DNA of 7,652 bases. It comes from an uncultured Lachnospiraceae bacterium (GTDB taxonomy: Bacteria; Bacillota_A; Clostridia; Lachnospirales; Lachnospiraceae). The position numbers were made by a program, and so were the translations under genes. The notes under the pieces were generated by a model. The model saw only the letters and a list, made by a program, of their open reading frames with translations, did no database searches and was not told the DNA's origin. This document shows positions 6,674 to 7,652 of the stretch, piece by piece. Each line of letters begins with the position of its first letter. The first letter of the stretch is position 1. The stretch lies in the NCBI GenBank assembly GCA_902787595.1, contig CADAHD010000102.1:1-7652 (forward strand), written 5' to 3'.

Positions 6674-6704
6674 AAAAAGCGGCCGATGAGGGGGTCGCTT
6701 TTTT
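6674..6704 (+). terminator. Rho-independent terminator of the sugar transporter operon
   Basis: AAAAAGCGGCC (6674-6684) pairs with GGTCGCTTTTT (6693-6703) over 11 positions with one G-T wobble, around an 8-base loop. The right arm continues into a run of six T ending at 6704. The A-rich left arm gives some potential for termination on the opposite strand too. Confidence 0.85.
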
Positions 6705-6733
6705 CGTGCCCTAAACGGCAGAGTCCTGTAAGC

Positions 6734-6767
6734 TTGACAGAGTATTAAAAGTGTAGTACGTTTTACA
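6734..6767 (+). promoter_or_regulatory. Candidate promoter with overlapping imperfect palindrome for the GNAT-GH2 unit
   Basis: A perfect -35 box TTGACA (6734-6739) is followed after 17 bases by TACGTT (6757-6762), a weak -10 with three of six matches. The -10 lies inside TGTAGTACGTTTTACA (6752-6767), an imperfect palindrome in which 12 of 16 positions are symmetric about the central ACGT. This size and layout recall LacI-family or AraR-type operators. The unit it would drive begins at 6817 and includes a sugar hydrolase. The -35 is convincing; the -10 and operator are inference. Confidence 0.45.
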
Positions 6768-6816
6768 AAGCTTTCGGTTTTATCTTAATCTGCAAAAAAT
6801 ATTATCGGGAGATTGC

Positions 6817-7305
6817 ATGCTCATGGGCGATTTCAATTTCAGACCAATAGAACAAAAGGATAATGCAGCTATAGCAGAGCTTATCAGAAAGACGCTTAAG
6901 GCTTATGCCTTAGATATCCCGGGGACGGTGTATTTTGATGAGGGGCTGGATCATCTGAGCGATGTATACAGCGGAAAAGACTGTGCTTATTATGTTATTG
7001 ATGATAAAAACGGGAAGCTTATCGGCGGTGTGGGATTTGCGAGGCTATTATTTATGAAGGATACCGCCGAGCTGCAAAAACTATACCTTGATGAGAGCAT
7101 GCAGGGAGCGGGGCTTGGATATGAGATGCTTGACTTCATTGAGACTGAGATGCGCAAAGCGGGATTTAAACGCTCTTATCTTGAAACGCATGATAATTTA
7201 AAAGCTGCCATTCATATATACGAAAAGAGCGCTTATATTCTGATAGACAGGCCTGCGGAAGTAGTGCACAGTACAATGAACAGATTCTATTTAAAAGATT
7301 TGTAA
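6817..7305 (+). CDS. GNAT-family N-acetyltransferase
   Basis: This 162-residue protein has the length and layout of single-domain GNAT enzymes, which transfer an acetyl group from acetyl-CoA to an amine. It begins FNFRPIEQKDNAAIAELI, a usual first strand and helix. The central strand LIGGVGFARL (68-77) and AELQKLYLDESMQGAGLGYEML (84-105) follow. QGAGLG (96-101) matches the acetyl-CoA pyrophosphate-binding Q/R-x-x-G-x-G/A motif, and ETHDNLKAAIHIYEKSAY (123-140) is the usual final region. The C-terminus NRFYLKDL is also common in such proteins. The ATG at 6817 has GGGAG 5 bases upstream; an ATG two codons later (6823) is a weaker alternative. It lies 18 bases before a GH2 gene and is probably co-transcribed with it. 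The acceptor substrate is unknown. Confidence 0.9.
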   Translation: MLMGDFNFRPIEQKDNAAIAELIRKTLKAYALDIPGTVYFDEGLDHLSDVYSGKDCAYYVIDDKNGKLIGGVGFARLLFMKDTAELQKLYLDESMQGAGLGYEMLDFIETEMRKAGFKRSYLETHDNLKAAIHIYEKSAYILIDRPAEVVHSTMNRFYLKDL

Positions 7306-7323
7306 AGTATAAAGGAGGAGTGT

Positions 7324-7652
7324 ATGAAGATCACAGCGCTTGATGAGAAATGGACATTCAGGAGAGGTTATCTGGATTCTATTACCATGCTGGAGGCTGA
7401 TCCGGGAACAGAGGTTGATCTGCCGCATGACGGCATGATAGGAACGGGCGTTTCGCCGGATGCTCCTGCGGGAGTTGATTCGGGATATTTTTGCGGAGGG
7501 CTTTTTAGTTACACCAAATATGTCCTTTTCCCGAAGGAATGGGAAAATGATTCGGTGGGACTTAAGTTTGACGGAGTCATGATGAATGCGAGCGTTGATG
7601 TAAACGGCAGCCGCGTGGCCATGTGTCATAACGGCTATGCCCCGTTTTACGT
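7324..7652 (+). CDS. Glycoside hydrolase family 2, N-terminal part (cut by window end)
   Basis: An open frame starts at ATG 7324, with AAGGAGG (7312-7318) 5 bases upstream, and runs off the right edge after 109 codons. The visible part matches the N-terminal sugar-binding jelly-roll domain of GH2 enzymes (beta-galactosidase, beta-glucuronidase, beta-mannosidase): an early W-T-F, VDLPHD (31-36), YTKYVLFPKEW, LKFDGVMMNASVDVNG and NGYAPFYV. The catalytic barrel with its two glutamates lies beyond the window, so activity and substrate cannot be judged. No signal peptide is seen, so the enzyme is probably cytoplasmic and could act on sugars brought in by the transporter upstream. It shares a short junction with the GNAT gene. 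Confidence 0.88.
   Translation, partial: MKITALDEKWTFRRGYLDSITMLEADPGTEVDLPHDGMIGTGVSPDAPAGVDSGYFCGGLFSYTKYVLFPKEWENDSVGLKFDGVMMNASVDVNGSRVAMCHNGYAPFY

Noticed and set aside
6653..6748. Possible 31-residue small ORF after the permease gene, with GGGGGAG upstream
   Set aside because: It runs through the GNRA hairpin and the whole operon terminator, and the distance from GGGGGAG to its ATG is long (about 13 bases). The peptide (MAQRCAGKKRP...) shows nothing recognisable.

Overview
The window looks like a piece of a Firmicutes (Clostridia) chromosome, most likely from a gut or rumen Lachnospiraceae-type bacterium. This is inferred from three things: strong AGGAGG-type Shine-Dalgarno sites before most genes, middling G+C, and a sugar ABC transporter lacking its own ATPase beside cytoplasmic glycoside hydrolases. 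No rRNA, tRNA, CRISPR array, insertion sequence or phage gene was seen. The genus cannot be fixed from the sequence alone.

Layout, all on the + strand. (1) Positions 1-109 hold the 3' end of a gene, tentatively a TetR/AcrR-like regulator, followed by a Rho-independent terminator at 113-145. (2) A family 3 glycoside hydrolase (188-2434, TTG start) is followed after 2 bases by a TatD-family metal-dependent hydrolase (2437-3216); a terminator at 3240-3279 closes this unit. (3) After a 210-base gap with overlapping inverted repeats comes a sugar ABC transporter operon: a lipoprotein binding protein (3427-4758), a strong stem-loop (4787-4816), and two MalF/MalG-type permeases (4836-5744 and 5758-6630). 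It ends in a GNRA-capped hairpin and a terminator at 6674-6704. (4) A last unit starts with a GNAT acetyltransferase (6817-7305). It is followed 18 bases later by the 5' end of a family 2 glycoside hydrolase (7324 to beyond the window).

How the genes work together (inference): the binding protein and permeases would import an oligosaccharide. The GH3 and GH2 enzymes, neither of which starts with a signal peptide, would remove terminal sugars in the cytoplasm. The transporter must borrow an ATPase encoded elsewhere, as is common for MsmK/UgpC-type shared ATPases in Firmicutes. TatD and the GNAT protein have no evident role in sugar use and appear to be passengers or housekeeping partners.

I found no convincing wholly new system. 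The points most worth a second look are the overlapping inverted repeats upstream of the binding-protein gene, the hairpin between binding protein and permeases, the tight GH3-tatD junction, and an imperfect palindrome over the likely promoter of the GNAT-GH2 unit. Non-coding stretches are all under about 210 bases.
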